Below are positions 1-7,434 of a stretch of DNA of 12,525 nt, in pieces; positions within the stretch are counted from its first letter, which is position 1; each line of letters starts with the position of its first letter. The notes beneath the pieces are model-generated. The model saw only the letters and a program-made list of their open reading frames with translations, searched no databases and was not told where the DNA came from. The DNA lies in the NCBI GenBank assembly GCA_947176655.1, contig CAMWRK010000040.1, positions 1-12,525 on the forward strand. Direction: 5' to 3'. The position numbers and the translations under genes were made by a program. This DNA comes from an uncultured Prevotellaceae bacterium. GTDB lineage: Bacteria; Bacteroidota; Bacteroidia; Bacteroidales; Bacteroidaceae.

Positions 1-278
1 GTTACTTTGGTGCCCGCAAGAATGTTTGGACAGTAGCCAAGAACACTTGGGAGAAAGGTCTGACCTATGCTTTCCGCGACCGTCGCAACAAAAAGCGCAC
101 TTTCCGTGCACTTTGGATTCAGCGTATCACCGCTGCAGCCCGTCTGGAAGGTCTCAGCTACAGCCAGTTCATGGGTCTGTTGCACAAAGCAGGCATCGAG
201 ATTAACCGCAAGGTTCTCGCTGACCTCGCTGTCAACAATCCTGAGGCTTTCAAGGCTATTGTAGCCAAGGTAAAGTAA
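1..278 (+). CDS. rplT: 50S ribosomal protein L20, C-terminal 91 residues (5' end outside window)
   Basis: L20 binds 23S rRNA early in assembly of the large ribosomal subunit. The frame starting at base 3 reads straight from the window edge to a TAA at 276-278. It contains the L20 stretches YFGARKNVWTVAK, YAFRDRRNKKRTFRALWI and RITAAARLEGLSYSQFMGLL, and near the end the segment AGIEINRKVLADLAVNNPEAF. L20 is normally about 115-120 residues, so roughly 25 N-terminal residues lie to the left. In most bacteria the gene closes an infC-rpmI-rplT operon; the terminator hairpin 33 nt after the stop fits that. Identification is secure; only the start is missing. Confidence 0.97.
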   Translation, partial: YFGARKNVWTVAKNTWEKGLTYAFRDRRNKKRTFRALWIQRITAAARLEGLSYSQFMGLLHKAGIEINRKVLADLAVNNPEAFKAIVAKVK

Positions 279-310
279 AGGGTTAAAGGAGGAAACAAAT
301 CCAAAATCGC

Positions 311-340
311 AACGCCCACCCTTGTGAAAGGGCGGGCGTT
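311..340 (+). terminator. Terminator hairpin after rplT
   Basis: The arms 311-323 (AACGCCCACCCTT) and 328-340 (AAGGGCGGGCGTT) pair over 13 positions with one A/C mismatch, leaving a 4-nt loop. It is GC-rich and sits 33 nt past the rplT stop. No strong T run follows, so termination may be partial and some transcript may continue into the glycosyltransferase gene, which has no clear promoter of its own. Confidence 0.65.
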
Positions 341-356
341 GTCTGTATAGAAATAT

Positions 357-1217
357 ATGATAACAGCCAGCATAGTTACATACAACGCACACCTTCTGGA
401 CATAGAAGCCATTCTTCGCTCGATAACAGCATCCCCTATACGCAAAGTATGGATTATAGACCACAGTGACGAGGTATTCACCTTGCGTGAAGAGTTGCAG
501 CAATACATGCACCGGGACGAGGATATACGCGCACATATACAACGTGGATTCCAGATAGAGTATCTGCACGAGGACAATACCGGATATGGCCGCGGCAACA
601 ACAGGGCAATACGTCTGGCAATGGCAGAAGGAAGCCTGTACCATCTGGTTGTGAATCCGGATGTATGGTTTTCGTCCGATGTGATACCGACTATCTGGAA
701 ATACATGGAGGAACATCAGGATGTCGGGCAGATTATGCCCAAAGTACTGTTTCTGGACGGAAACATACAGCCGCTGGCAAAACTTCTACCTTCCCCTATC
801 GACATGTTTTGCCGAATGTTCCTTCCGGAATGCATGTTTGCAGCACGGAACAAACGCTACGAACTAGCACATTCCGGATATACGAAGACCATGAATGTAC
901 CGTGTCTTTCCGGATGTTTCATGTTCCTCCGGACAAGTGCTTTACAGGAGGTAGGACTTTTCGACGAAAGGTATTTTATGTATGCGGAGGACTTTGACCT
1001 GACGCGACGCATACACCGCCACTTCCGTACACTTTTTTTACCGCAGGTATCCATCTACCACAAATTCAGCCGAGGCTCACACCGCAGTTTCCGACTGTTT
1101 GCCGCCCATACAATAAGTATGATAAAGTACTTCAACAAATATGGATGGTTCTATGACAGTGAGCGTCGCCAATTCAACCGTCAGATACTTCAAGACATAA
1201 AAGAAACGATATCATAG
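357..1217 (+). CDS. GT2-family glycosyltransferase (rhamnosyltransferase-like)
   Basis: Predicted inverting GT-A glycosyltransferase that adds a sugar from a nucleotide-sugar donor to a cell-surface glycan. It has 286 residues. The N-terminal beta strand is ASIVTYN (residues 4-10). The donor-binding region has HEDNTGYGRGNNRAI (71-85) and the metal-binding DXD-type motif appears as NPD (100-102). The acceptor/catalytic block is GLFDERYFMYAEDFDL (200-215), with the ED pair (211-212) supplying the likely catalytic base, followed by a conserved H at 235. This order matches the WbbL-like GT2 group. No signal peptide or membrane segment is evident, so it is cytosolic or peripheral. The start ATG has no Shine-Dalgarno, as is normal in Bacteroidetes. 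Donor and acceptor cannot be read from sequence. It is 15 nt from the downstream transporter gene. Confidence 0.87.
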   Translation: MITASIVTYNAHLLDIEAILRSITASPIRKVWIIDHSDEVFTLREELQQYMHRDEDIRAHIQRGFQIEYLHEDNTGYGRGNNRAIRLAMAEGSLYHLVVNPDVWFSSDVIPTIWKYMEEHQDVGQIMPKVLFLDGNIQPLAKLLPSPIDMFCRMFLPECMFAARNKRYELAHSGYTKTMNVPCLSGCFMFLRTSALQEVGLFDERYFMYAEDFDLTRRIHRHFRTLFLPQVSIYHKFSRGSHRSFRLFAAHTISMIKYFNKYGWFYDSERRQFNRQILQDIKETIS

Positions 1218-1232
1218 GCACAACAGGAAACA

Positions 1233-2201
1233 ATGAAAGCTGCTCTTTTATTCATAAAACGATTGGGGCTCGTCATAAGCATGCTGCTTGGTGCCGGATT
1301 CTACCTTCTGTATATAAACATCGATGCACTGAGAAGTACGCATGCCTTGGCCGGCAAGATAATACGCATATCACAGCCTTCACTGCTCTTCATGATGCTG
1401 TTGCTGACGTTTCTGAAAGTCAAGCCTTCGGATCTGCAACTTCGTAAATGGCAGATTGGCGGACTGTTACTGCAAGGATGCACCTGGATTATGGGCACTT
1501 TGATACTTGCGACAATACCAATGTCACAGGTGTGGAGACTTGGTGCGGAAGGATTTCTGCTGTGCATGATCTGTCCGACGGCCACAGCCGCCGCCGTAGT
1601 GACAGGAAAGCTTGGAGGAAACCAAGGGTCGCTGACAATGTACACTATTTTAGTAAACCTGATGGTGTCACTGCTTATACCTTTCATGATACCGCTGATA
1701 TACCAGCAAGGCGATGCCACGTTCTGGACAACATTCCTGCAGATAATATTAAAGATATTCCCCCTTCTTTTCTTTCCATTCGTGTGCGCAATACTGATAA
1801 GACGTTTCATGCCTGGCATAGCAGAAGTACTGATAGGTATACCGAATGCGGCCTTCTACCTGTGGATGATATCACTATCACTGGCTATCTCTGTCAGCGC
1901 AAAAAATATGCATCAAAGTTTCATGTCCGGAGACGGGATATGGCCACAAGCCGCCATTGCGACAGGTAGCCTGATAGCCTGCATCATACAATTTTCTGCA
2001 GGAAAATGGATGGGCACACATATTGGCTGCTACCCAGGAAATGAAGAAATCAGTGCCTCGCAGGGACTCGGCCAGAAGAACACCGTCTTTGCCATCTGGT
2101 GCGGCTATACGTTTATGGATCCGCTTAGCAGCATTGCAGGAGGCTTCTACAGCATCTGGCACAACGTATACAATTCGTACCAACTGACGAAAAAGAAGTA
2201 A
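1233..2201 (+). CDS. Bile acid:sodium symporter-fold (BASS/SBF-like) membrane transporter
   Basis: Integral membrane protein of 322 residues with eight to ten hydrophobic segments, for example residues 11-30, 50-61, 77-94, 136-156, 172-190, 205-221 and 240-256. The stretch CPTATAAAVVTGKLGGN (114-130) resembles the broken-helix sodium-site segment of the BASS family. The C-terminal block QGLGQKNTVFAIWCGYTFMD (277-296) matches the second such segment, where members carry a G-Q-N-type motif. Members move organic anions such as bile acids, pantoate or keto acids with sodium; the substrate here is unknown. The ATG follows AGGAAACA and lies 15 nt after the glycosyltransferase stop, so the two are probably co-transcribed. 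The family call rests on recalled motifs and is moderately firm. Confidence 0.7.
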   Translation: MKAALLFIKRLGLVISMLLGAGFYLLYINIDALRSTHALAGKIIRISQPSLLFMMLLLTFLKVKPSDLQLRKWQIGGLLLQGCTWIMGTLILATIPMSQVWRLGAEGFLLCMICPTATAAAVVTGKLGGNQGSLTMYTILVNLMVSLLIPFMIPLIYQQGDATFWTTFLQIILKIFPLLFFPFVCAILIRRFMPGIAEVLIGIPNAAFYLWMISLSLAISVSAKNMHQSFMSGDGIWPQAAIATGSLIACIIQFSAGKWMGTHIGCYPGNEEISASQGLGQKNTVFAIWCGYTFMDPLSSIAGGFYSIWHNVYNSYQLTKKK

Positions 2202-2299
2202 TCTGGCGTACATTTCCTGTTTACGTTAGGTCTGACCAAATGAGCAGGATCAAACTTACCAGAACATACCATAGCGAGAAAACGCACTTTTAAGAGCGC

Positions 2300-2334
2300 T
2301 TGACGGCAGCCATGCGTTTCATGACTGCCGTCAA
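2300..2334. terminator. Hairpin between convergent genes
   Basis: The arms TTGACGGCAGCCATG (2300-2314) and CATGACTGCCGTCAA (2320-2334) form a 15-bp stem with one C/A mismatch and a 5-nt loop. It lies midway in the 171-bp gap between the transporter (+) stop and the pyrD (-) stop, so it can end transcription from both sides. T-rich flanks are weak. Confidence 0.65.
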
Positions 2335-2372
2335 ACATTATATCGGACTTATACGAAATCTTGTTTACTGCC

Positions 2373-3281
2373 CTACTCCGCCACACCAATGATGTCGCGT
2401 ACTGAAGCTATACCATGATCTTCCAACCAATCATTGATTCCATCTGCCACCTTGACAGAGACAGCAGGATCCAGGAAATTTGCAGTACCAATCTCTATGG
2501 CACTTGCCCCGGCCATAATAAACTCTATGGCATCCGCAGCATTGGATATGCCGCCAAGCCCCACGACAGGGATATTTACAGCTTTGGCAACCTGATACAC
2601 CATACGCAATGCCACAGGCTTGACACACGGACCTGACAATCCTCCCGTTCCTATTGAAAGAGTACGGCGACGCCTTTCTATATCAATAGACGTACCCATA
2701 AGCGTATTTATCAGACTAACTGCATCCGCCCCCTCATCCTCAACAGCCTTGGCAATGCTGACGATATCTGTCACATTCGGAGAGAGCTTCACGATAAGCG
2801 TCTTGCCATACGCCTTACGGACAGCCCGAACCACCGAGGAGGCACCCTCCGTCGTAACGCCGAAAGCCATTCCGCCATCGTGCACGTTCGGGCAGGATAT
2901 GTTCAACTCAATGGCATGTATATCCTCTAACGCCCCTATACACTCTGCACAGCGGGCATAGTCGTCGGGAGAAGAACCGGATACATTCACTATCATCTGC
3001 GTGCCTATCTTCCGTATCTTGGGGTATATGGTCTCGCAGAAATACAGGACGCCCTTGTTTTGCAGTCCCACGCAATTAAGCATGCCGCTTGGTGTCTCTG
3101 CCATGCGCGGATAGTCATTGCCCTGACGCGGCAGGAAAGTAGTTCCCTTGACAATAATACCACCAATTGCAGCAATGTCCACCACATCCTGAAATTCTAT
3201 TCCATATCCGAAAGTCCCGCTGGCTGTCATCACCGGGTTCTTGAGCACCAAAGCTCCTATATTGGTAATCAGATTTGCCAT
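2373..3281 (-). CDS. pyrD: Dihydroorotate dehydrogenase class 1B, catalytic (FMN) subunit
   Basis: Oxidises dihydroorotate to orotate, the fourth step of de novo pyrimidine synthesis, in the cytosol. The 302-residue TIM-barrel protein begins with the family's NPVMTASGTFGYG segment (15-27) and has the FMN-binding Lys45 in GIIVKGTTF. The active-site base is Cys130 in ELNISCPNVHDGG. It ends with FMN-phosphate motifs GLGGI (241-245) and AIEIGTANF (261-269). A Cys rather than Ser as base, together with an adjacent PyrK, places it in class 1B, which passes electrons to NAD. The ATG lies only 4 nt after the pyrK stop, which suggests translational coupling. Length is normal and the frame intact. Confidence 0.96.
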   Translation of the reverse strand: MANLITNIGALVLKNPVMTASGTFGYGIEFQDVVDIAAIGGIIVKGTTFLPRQGNDYPRMAETPSGMLNCVGLQNKGVLYFCETIYPKIRKIGTQMIVNVSGSSPDDYARCAECIGALEDIHAIELNISCPNVHDGGMAFGVTTEGASSVVRAVRKAYGKTLIVKLSPNVTDIVSIAKAVEDEGADAVSLINTLMGTSIDIERRRRTLSIGTGGLSGPCVKPVALRMVYQVAKAVNIPVVGLGGISNAADAIEFIMAGASAIEIGTANFLDPAVSVKVADGINDWLEDHGIASVRDIIGVAE

Positions 3282-3285
3282 ATCG

Positions 3286-4080
3286 TTATTCCCATGTAAG
3301 TTCGTTTATATCAAATACCGGTCCATCGGTGCATACGCAGACATTGCCACGTACGGTCTTTTCCACACAGCAAAGGCATGCACCCAATCCACACGCCATC
3401 ATATTCTCCAAAGAGACCTCGCACGGTATGGAATTAAGCCTCGCATACCTTGCCACGGACTTCATCATGGGAGAAGGGCCACAGACAGAAATGCGGTCAA
3501 AATGTTGCTCGGAAAGTATGGAATGCTGTGTGACAAAGCCTTTCTCCCCCATGCTGCCGTCCTCCGTCGTGACGTACACATCTCCTACTTTACGGAAATC
3601 ATCCAACTGCAGCAACATACTCTCACTGCGTGCACCGAGAAGGAACGCCGGACGCATGCCCAACAAGCTCATCTGAGCACCCAGATACAGCAACGGAGCA
3701 GTTCCAACCCCGCCACCTACAAGCAGATGCCGCTTTTGAGGACTGACAGGCATCGAGAAACCATTACCCAATGGCAGAAGCGCATTGAGCACATCCCCTT
3801 CCTGAAGACATCCCAACGCACGGCTTCCTGCTCCAACAAGCTGCACAAGGAACCATACCTGATTCTGCCTCGTATCAACATAATTTATGCTAATAGGGCG
3901 ACGCAAAAACGTCTCCTTGCTACCGTCAACACGAAGCTGGGCAAACTGTCCGGGCATCATCGGGGGCAACTCAGCCTGCGGATCTGTACATTTTAGCAAT
4001 ACAAAACGTTCTCCCAAGACCTCACGGGAAACTATCCGCAAATCGATTATATGCTTTTTCAACGCCATATACTTATACAT
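3286..4080 (-). CDS. pyrK: Dihydroorotate dehydrogenase electron transfer subunit (FAD, 2Fe-2S)
   Basis: Partner of PyrD in the class 1B heterotetramer; it carries electrons from FMN through a 2Fe-2S cluster and FAD to NAD. The 264 residues show the FAD-binding RRPISI (60-65) and the nucleotide-binding VGGGVGTAPLL (121-131). The cluster cysteines are spaced C230-x4-C235-x2-C238-x11-C250 before TDGPVF; C237 and C248 are additional cysteines nearby. All family landmarks are present. A second ATG at 4066-4068 (protein starting MALKKH) is also plausible and closer to relatives that start just before KKxIxDL. The gene sits 104 nt downstream of the XRE regulator on the same strand, with no evident terminator between them, and 4 nt upstream of pyrD. 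Confidence 0.94.
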   Translation of the reverse strand: MYKYMALKKHIIDLRIVSREVLGERFVLLKCTDPQAELPPMMPGQFAQLRVDGSKETFLRRPISINYVDTRQNQVWFLVQLVGAGSRALGCLQEGDVLNALLPLGNGFSMPVSPQKRHLLVGGGVGTAPLLYLGAQMSLLGMRPAFLLGARSESMLLQLDDFRKVGDVYVTTEDGSMGEKGFVTQHSILSEQHFDRISVCGPSPMMKSVARYARLNSIPCEVSLENMMACGLGACLCCVEKTVRGNVCVCTDGPVFDINELTWE

Positions 4081-4184
4081 TATTAATTAATACCATGTAA
4101 AGTTACGAAAAATAACGGACGCGAAGCAGCATAGAAACGGGAATTTTTAGCATTAGCATGCAAAATAAACCCTAATCTATGACA

Positions 4185-4703
4185 CTATGGTGTAAAAGTC
4201 TCATAGGTACCATCGTCAAAAAATATCCTAATCTCGGTAATCTTACGCTGTGGTTTGTCAAGATATTTCTCTATATACTGTATCTGCGGTACCTGCATTG
4301 CAGGGGCTGCATTAGGTAGCTGACCTTGAGGTGTCGCACCAGGATAGCTGTGCTTATCTACAGAAGCGGTAACATTGGAGCGTTCATCATGATGGCCAAT
4401 GGAAGCATCCGTACCGGAAAATAAATCCGCCTGCCCGTAAGCATCGCCACGTCCATTAGGCAGCTGTTCCTCGTTAAGGCTCACATCCTGCGCCCCAGTA
4501 TACATCTCACCTTCGCCGAACATCAACCAAGAGATATTGACCTCAGGGAAACGTTCGTGAATGGCACTCACTGTAAGATTGGTAGGGCGAGTACGCCCGT
4601 TGAAAATTCCTGACAACGTGGCCTCAGCAATACAAAGCTCAGAGGCAAGGGACTTTTGTGTCATGCCCTTATCCAACATTAGTTGACGAATACGTTCTTT
4701 CAT
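4185..4703 (-). CDS. XRE-family helix-turn-helix transcriptional regulator
   Basis: Small DNA-binding protein of 172 residues. The N-terminal domain is a Cro/CI-type HTH: MTQKSLASELCIAEATLSGI (14-33) followed by FNGRTRPT, then NISWLMFGEGEMY (56-68), the usual end of such domains in Bacteroidales. Residues about 70-140 are a polar, proline- and glycine-containing linker without recognisable fold. The C-terminal segment RKITEIRIFFDDGTYETFTP (153-172) looks like a small beta unit. The ATG at 4703 is preferred over an in-frame GTG nine bases upstream. A clear promoter lies about 80-110 nt upstream, and an inverted repeat overlaps it, suggesting autoregulation. The gene precedes pyrK on the same strand; whether it controls pyrKD is not shown. 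Confidence 0.8.
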   Translation of the reverse strand: MKERIRQLMLDKGMTQKSLASELCIAEATLSGIFNGRTRPTNLTVSAIHERFPEVNISWLMFGEGEMYTGAQDVSLNEEQLPNGRGDAYGQADLFSGTDASIGHHDERSNVTASVDKHSYPGATPQGQLPNAAPAMQVPQIQYIEKYLDKPQRKITEIRIFFDDGTYETFTP

Positions 4704-4781
4704 TGAATACACTTATAAATTCAGGCCATACCATGACATCCATTACAAGATAACCATATTCTGGCGTTATCAATACCGCAA

Positions 4782-4813
4782 CAAAGATATAAATTTATCT
4801 TTGGAGTTGCAAA
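4782..4813 (-). promoter_or_regulatory. Bacteroidetes-type promoter of the XRE regulator, with inverted repeat
   Basis: Read on the minus strand, a -33 TTTG (4813-4810) is followed after exactly 20 nt by a -7 box TATCTTTG (4789-4782), matching the Bacteroidetes primary sigma consensus TTTG-N19-21-TAnnTTTG. A start near 4775 would leave a leader of about 70 nt. The -7 box is mirrored by TATCTTTG on the plus strand at 4796-4803, giving an inverted repeat with 8-bp arms and a 6-bp spacer. That repeat may be an operator for the regulator itself or a second, divergent -7 box. Confidence 0.7.
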
Positions 4814-5496
4814 TATCTACAATATAAATGTGAATTACACACCTCGAATACCCAACTGCACTTTCTGTTTACATCTGTATATTCTATGCAAATGCCATGA
4901 ATCATCACACTTGTAAATTCATTACTGCACAACACATTCATGATTAAAGTTGTATGGTGCAAACTTATATGACTACCTTATTGTTTTTTAGGACATTATG
5001 ATGTGTGTCATTGCATCTGGTGTTGAAAACATCACTACACTATGTACCTTGGCTGTCATGTCTATACCATTTCTTCATGTTTTTACGCAATTTATCTTGT
5101 TATATGCATGGGTATTAGGTACTTGGTACAGAGTTTTTCTCCTAGCTTTTTTATGCATTTGTGTAATGTAAATGTCCGCGTTCATGTTTTGTTGCCGCGC
5201 TCTGTATGCGAATTTACATTTGTGTTTGCCTATATAATCCTTGTCCTTTATTTAGTTTTATGGTATTTGCGAATGTAAATGCCGCACTTCTTATATCTAA
5301 TGCAGCTGTAAATTTATGTTAAATCCGAATCATCGTGCCTGCAGTGATTCCTTTTACAACAAGAATTTAATTCTCATGCACAAGTATATACACGAGTTTG
5401 CAGACGCGATTCTCAGCGACCACAAATGTGCATTAATTCGTTAAAGTATAGGAATATGAGCCGTAAAATAATGGATATATCCAGAAGACAATATAG

Positions 5497-5525
5497 AAAA
5501 ATCAGGCCTCGCAAACAAGGCCTGA
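5497..5525 (-). terminator. Intrinsic terminator of amn-holA
   Basis: On the minus strand TCAGGCCT and AGGCCTGA (5525-5518 and 5509-5502) form a perfect 8-bp stem with an 8-nt loop, followed at once by TTTTTC (through 5497). It lies 23 nt past the holA stop and is the most textbook terminator in the window. Confidence 0.82.
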
Positions 5526-5548
5526 CTTGATATTATACGCTATAAATA

Positions 5549-6556
5549 CTACTCTACAATACGATAGACAAGCTCCAGAAGCAACTCTCCATGCGGGGTT
5601 TTACATCCTCCTACCCCTTTCCCCGCGGCATCGGTTTCACGTATCTGAGAAAGAATGTCCATGACACGACGACCTGTATACAATCTCATGGCAGGCATGA
5701 CCTCGTTGCGGACTTTCCACTCCGGCTTGCCCAACCATTGGGCTATCCCACGCTCCGTTTTGTCCGGACTGTAGTAGGCCAGCATCAGATCGGAGAAAAA
5801 AGAAAACATCAATGACAAGGTTACAGGCAAGGCAAAAGAGCGTGGGTTAGTGCCAAAATATTTTACTATAAGTACCGCCTGAGATTTTCGTTTTTGTGCA
5901 AGAGCCGATATAAGTTCAAAATTATTGAAGTCCTTGCTCACCCCGGTTTGGGATTCCACAAGAAGTGCCGTAACACGACTTTCCTGCTGGGGCATCGCTA
6001 TTAACAATTTATCCAGTTCCGCTGACATTCGCAACAGATCCGTACCGACATGCTCCACCAGCATCTGAATTGCTTTGGGCTCTATGTCCCTGCCATGCGA
6101 CTTGAGATAGCGTTGTATGAATGATGGCAAAGAACTTTCGTATACACGTTTGCTCTCAAGAACCACTCCAACAGCATCAATGGCCTTATACAGCGGCTTG
6201 CGTTTGTCCAGATTGCCATTCTTGTTACATATCACCAAAACCGTACTTGCGGAGGGATTCTTGCAATATGCCACCAATGCATCATGTGCTGTACGCATCT
6301 GCTGAAACTCCCGCACGATTATCACCCGATACATCCCGAGCATCGGGAACTGCCGGCATGAATCCGCCACGCGCACTGCATCGACATCACTGCCGTACAA
6401 CAATTCCATATCAAAATCACGGTTAGCCTGCGGCATGAGTCTTTCGGTTATATATGCCTCCAAGCGATCGATATAGTACGACTCCTCCCCCATCAAGCAA
6501 TACACAGGCGCTATCTTGCCCGACTTTATATCCTTTGCTATTTCTTCGTAAGTCAC
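5549..6556 (-). CDS. holA: DNA polymerase III subunit delta
   Basis: Delta is the subunit of the replicative clamp loader that opens the beta sliding clamp. The protein has 335 residues when started at the GTG at 6556-6554. The frame extends upstream only to a TTG (6577) that would overlap amn, and no ATG is available. The GTG places MTYEEIAKDI at the N-terminus, where relatives begin, and leaves 10 nt after the amn stop. Landmarks are APVYCLMGEESYYIDRLEAY (residues 16-35), the region FPMLGMYRVIIVREFQ, and the delta C-terminal collar helices with ELDKLLIA and FFSDLMLAYY. Like other delta subunits it lacks a working Walker A motif. It is probably co-transcribed with amn and ends at a strong terminator. 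The call is firm; the start is likely but not certain. Confidence 0.9.
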   Translation of the reverse strand: MTYEEIAKDIKSGKIAPVYCLMGEESYYIDRLEAYITERLMPQANRDFDMELLYGSDVDAVRVADSCRQFPMLGMYRVIIVREFQQMRTAHDALVAYCKNPSASTVLVICNKNGNLDKRKPLYKAIDAVGVVLESKRVYESSLPSFIQRYLKSHGRDIEPKAIQMLVEHVGTDLLRMSAELDKLLIAMPQQESRVTALLVESQTGVSKDFNNFELISALAQKRKSQAVLIVKYFGTNPRSFALPVTLSLMFSFFSDLMLAYYSPDKTERGIAQWLGKPEWKVRNEVMPAMRLYTGRRVMDILSQIRETDAAGKGVGGCKTPHGELLLELVYRIVE

Positions 6557-6566
6557 AATTATATAT

Positions 6567-7343
6567 CTAATAGTCAAACTTCAGATGACGTACAGTCTTT
6601 TTCTCACTCTTTATCATCTCCAGAGCCTCTATGCCTATCAGCACGTGTGTGCTCACATAATTGCATGTCACCTCCGTATCGCTCTCTGAAGTTTTTACGC
6701 CATCGGGAGTCATAGGATTGTCTGAAACCAGCAACAGCGCTCCGGTAGGAATGCGATTGGCGAAACCGCAGATGAAGAGCGTCGCCGTCTCCATATCCAC
6801 CCCCATGGCACGTGTTGTCCGCAGATACTTCTTGAAGTCTTCGTCGTACTCCCATACCCTGCGGTTTGTCGTATAGACAGTGCCTGTCCAATAGTCAAGC
6901 CCCATGTCGCGTATTGTGGACGATACGGCTCTTTGCAGCATGAAGGCGGGCAGAGCCGGCACTTCGGGCGGGAAATAGTCATTGCTTGTCCCCTCGCCCC
7001 TGATGCCTGCTATGGGCAGTATCAGATCTCCGCGCCGGCTCTTGTGGCTCAGTCCACCACATTTGCCAAGGAAAAGGCATGCCTTTGGTTTTATGGCAGA
7101 CAACAGATCCATAATAATTGCAGCATTGGGGCTGCCCATACCGAAATTGATAATGGTTATGTTCTCCGCCGTTGCCATGCGCATGTTCGAGGAATAGTCA
7201 GGCTTGGGCAATCCGAAATGCTCACAGAATATATCCACATAGTTATTGAAATTCGTCAGCAGGATATATTCTCCGAAATCCTCCAATGGATGGTTGGTGT
7301 ATCGCGGAAGCCAATTTTCGACTATTTCTTGCTTGGTTTTCAT
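6567..7343 (-). CDS. amn: AMP nucleosidase (short Bacteroidetes form)
   Basis: Hydrolyses AMP to adenine and ribose 5-phosphate, adjusting adenylate pools. The 258 residues form a single nucleoside-phosphorylase-like catalytic domain, much shorter than the roughly 480-residue enterobacterial enzyme, which has an extra N-terminal domain; this short form is common in Bacteroidetes. Visible motifs are NFGMGSPNAAIIM (66-78), LGKCGGLSHKSRRGDLILP (92-110), RGEGTSNDYFPPEVPALP (115-132), TGTVYTTNRRVWEYDEDF (153-170), the base-binding GVDMETATLF (181-190) and LLLVSDNPMTPDG (203-215), whose Asp209 fits the purine-contacting acid of the fold. The ATG at 7343 lies just after a promoter, so the leader is short. 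The gene is divergent from the HsdR-domain gene and lies upstream of holA. Confidence 0.9.
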   Translation of the reverse strand: MKTKQEIVENWLPRYTNHPLEDFGEYILLTNFNNYVDIFCEHFGLPKPDYSSNMRMATAENITIINFGMGSPNAAIIMDLLSAIKPKACLFLGKCGGLSHKSRRGDLILPIAGIRGEGTSNDYFPPEVPALPAFMLQRAVSSTIRDMGLDYWTGTVYTTNRRVWEYDEDFKKYLRTTRAMGVDMETATLFICGFANRIPTGALLLVSDNPMTPDGVKTSESDTEVTCNYVSTHVLIGIEALEMIKSEKKTVRHLKFDY

Positions 7344-7353
7344 CGCTTTTCGT

Positions 7354-7361
7354 TATCTTTG
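7354..7361 (+). promoter_or_regulatory. -7 promoter box for the HsdR-domain gene
   Basis: TATCTTTG matches the TAnnTTTG consensus on the plus strand. A start near 7368 would give a leader of about 67 nt to the ATG at 7435. No good -33 TTTG is present at the usual distance (the closest is CTTG at 7332-7335, 18 nt away), so strength is uncertain or an activator may be needed. Confidence 0.5.
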
Positions 7362-7367
7362 TCCCTG

Positions 7368-7398
7368 CAAAGATAGCTAAAAAGTATGAATGGGCAAT
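7368..7398 (-). promoter_or_regulatory. Promoter of amn-holA
   Basis: On the minus strand the -7 box TATCTTTG (7375-7368) is preceded after 19 nt by ATTG (7398-7395), a near match to the -33 TTTG. Transcription would start near 7361, about 18 nt before the amn ATG. The box is the mirror of a plus-strand -7 box 6 bp away. Confidence 0.65.
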
Positions 7399-7434
7399 AT
7401 ATGTCCGCCTCTTTTGAATGTTTTTCAGACAGCG

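Larger units (their letters stand above)
4704..5548. other. 845-bp AT-rich gene-free region with repeated AATGTAAAT motif
   Basis: No reading frame here is convincing. The longest (5042-5278, +) gives a Cys/Tyr/Phe-rich product with no family features, as expected from T-rich DNA. The region holds the XRE promoter at its left and the holA terminator at its right. In between, the 9-mer AATGTAAAT occurs at 5165-5173 and 5272-5280, and as its complement at 5212-5220. All three continue into a CGC-containing flank. Shorter TGTAAAT copies are at 4912-4918 and 5307-5313. It could hold a regulatory region, an unrecognised RNA or the remains of a lost gene. Confidence 0.6.

Noticed and set aside
286..292. 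Perfect Shine-Dalgarno sequence AAGGAGG after rplT
   Set aside because: No start codon follows at a usable distance; the terminator hairpin begins 19 nt later, and the ATG at 357 is too far away.
5042..5278. 78-codon plus-strand frame in the AT-rich gap
   Set aside because: The product is a run of Tyr, Cys, Phe, Val and Leu expected from T-rich DNA, with no family features and no nearby promoter at a sensible distance.
6557..6577. TTG start for holA at 6577
   Set aside because: It would overlap amn by 11 nt and add seven residues absent from the usual family N-terminus; the GTG at 6556 fits better.
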